Below are positions 51,793 through 52,814 of a DNA stretch of 52,814 nucleotides, one piece after another; position 1 is the stretch's first letter, and every line of letters begins with the position of its first letter. Origin of the DNA: Chloroflexota bacterium (GTDB taxonomy: Bacteria > Chloroflexota > Dehalococcoidia > JACQUD01). Location: NCBI GenBank assembly GCA_016210485.1, contig JACQUD010000014.1, forward strand, positions 1-52,814. Direction: 5' to 3'. Both the position numbers and the translations under genes were made by a program. Below the pieces are notes generated by a model, which made no database searches, was not told the origin of the DNA, and saw only the letters and a program-made list of their open reading frames with translations.

Positions 51793-52036
51793 GATGCTCC
51801 ATGTCTTCCACACATTCCCCGCCCAGAGCACTGAGTAAAACGAAACACTCCTCCATCTGGCCCGCAGTGAGTCCCCTCTTTGACCGCTTCTGTGGCAGCA
51901 CCCTTTCCGCCGTGCCTCTTATGCCTGCTTGTCGATATAGCTCTATCAACAGCCCAGCCCCAGCAAAGGTCGTAACTTCTTCCCTCAGTCCACCTGCATA
52001 GTCATCAATGCCCAGACGGCTGCGTCTTCGCCCCAT
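51740..52036 (-). mobile_element. Truncated IS1380-like transposase (N-terminal part only)
   Basis: MGRRRSRLGIDDYAGGLREEVTTFAGAGLLIELYRQAGIRGTAERVLPQKRSKRGLTAGQMEECFVLLSALGGECVEDMEHLRDDAGLEVILGYRLPGP; the catalytic remainder is missing. Confidence 0.6.
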
Positions 52037-52283
52037 GCTCCTACCTCTTGGGTGACACGCTATCACATTCACGCAGCTTTGACTAATCACAGATTGGGGC
52101 AAAAGCCGAAGAGGAGTGCTTTCACGGCACAAATATGATATGATGCCCATGGATTGAGCCCCAACTTGTCGGGATGATGGCCGCCAGTGACACAGAAGTA
52201 GACTCTCTTGATCCGGCCCCGTCCGTGTCCAAGTAATGGGGTTCATCTCAAATCGAGTTGCCTACCTAAGTAGAGTGGAATCA

Positions 52284-52392
52284 TACGGATAACAAAAAGA
52301 AGATAGCCATCGGCGCGGTCATTGTCGGCGTCATCGCTGGCGTTTTGGGCGCTGTTTGGCTAATCAAGAAAGGCAAACGTGGAAAGTCCTGA
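52284..52392 (+). pseudogene. 5'-truncated first copy of the small two-TM protein gene
   Basis: ...NHTDNKKKIAIGAVIVGVIAGVLGAVWLIKKGKRGKS*; internal ATG replaced by ACG and a stop lies just upstream in frame. Confidence 0.7.
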
Positions 52393-52434
52393 AGCACAAT
52401 CGGGCTGTCGCCAGCCAGCCTAGTGGAGGAGCCG

Positions 52435-52683
52435 ATGAGAGGCATTGCTATAATATCGTTGCTCTTCGTCCTGGTAATTGCAGTTACGCTTATAGCTGTG
52501 CGGGTGAATGCCCTCGTCAAAGCCAGGGATAAGCAGGTGAACAACAAATTGGTCAAGGATGTGGAATGGAATCACATGGATAACAAAAAGAAGATAGCCA
52601 TCGGCGCGGTCATTGTCGGCGTCATCGCTGGCGTTTTGGGCGCTGTTTGGTTAATCAAGAAAGGCAAACGTGGAAAGTCCTGA
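52435..52683 (+). CDS. Small two-TM basic membrane protein (82 aa)
   Basis: ATG 52435 behind GGAGG: MRGIAIISLLFVLVIAVTLIAVRVNALVKARDKQVNNKLVKDVEWNHMDNKKKIAIGAVIVGVIAGVLGAVWLIKKGKRGKS. Confidence 0.65.
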   Translation: MRGIAIISLLFVLVIAVTLIAVRVNALVKARDKQVNNKLVKDVEWNHMDNKKKIAIGAVIVGVIAGVLGAVWLIKKGKRGKS

Positions 52684-52725
52684 AGCACAATCGGGCTGTC
52701 GCCAGCCAGCCTAGGGGAGGAGCCG

Positions 52726-52814
52726 ATGAGAGGCATTGCTATAATATCGTTGCTCTTCGTCCTGGTAATTGCAGTTACGCTTATAGCTGTGCGGGTGAAT
52801 GCCCTCGTCAAAGC
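52726..52814 (+). CDS. Second copy of the small two-TM protein gene, partial at the window edge
   Basis: MRGIAIISLLFVLVIAVTLIAVRVNALVK..., identical to the 52435 copy as far as visible. Confidence 0.6.
   Translation, partial: MRGIAIISLLFVLVIAVTLIAVRVNALVK

Larger units (their letters stand above)
52272..52814 (+). repeat. 291-bp-period direct tandem repeat (about 1.9 copies visible, cut by the window end)
   Basis: AACAAAAAGAAGATAGCC... at 52291 recurs at 52582; copies match to the window end with two substitutions seen (ggCtaatc/ggTtaatc; ctagTggagg/ctagGggagg). Confidence 0.93.

Noticed and set aside
52281-52811. Pair of minus-strand ORFs (52281..52556 and 52572..52811) that look like paralogs
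   Set aside because: Their similarity is fully explained by the 291-bp tandem repeat; the plus-strand frame has SD and TM/basic-tail logic, the minus frame does not.

Overview
The window looks like a GC-rich bacterial chromosomal segment, most likely Chloroflexota (Dehalococcoidia-like). That assignment is inferred from DUF2298/TIGR03663 membrane glycosyltransferase genes and general protein character; no search was run. It is mostly densely packed housekeeping operons. On the minus strand: a trp module (trpB-trpA, a small unknown ORF, and a partial second trpB2-type gene at the left edge) behind a recognisable T-box leader with a UGG (Trp) specifier. On the plus strand: rnc-ftsY-DUF2298-TIGR03663; a MaoC-like dehydratase; a YbhN/AglD-like membrane protein plus FAD oxidoreductase; an ABC exporter; an NfnAB-like/FdhA/NuoE/NuoF redox cluster; mutS-(unknown)-mutL; a second ABC exporter; Glu/Leu dehydrogenase; XerC/D recombinase; LOG-family protein-eno-GGCT-DNA methyltransferase-gapA-OsmC; a 1425-aa GT39::DUF2298 fusion; rpsT; lepA; etfBA; padR-HAAS membrane protein; degV; plsY. 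The right end holds a truncated IS1380-like transposase and a 291-bp near-identical tandem repeat encoding a small two-TM protein, cut by the window edge. Main items for follow-up: the tandem small-membrane-protein repeat, a cysteine-poor ferredoxin-fold ORF downstream of nuoF, a duplicated gene-end scar around an unknown membrane protein, an orphan DNA methyltransferase between eno and gapA, split versus fused DUF2298 systems, a palindromic operator on the padR promoter, and several apparently leaderless starts. No CRISPR array, rRNA or convincing tRNA was seen.
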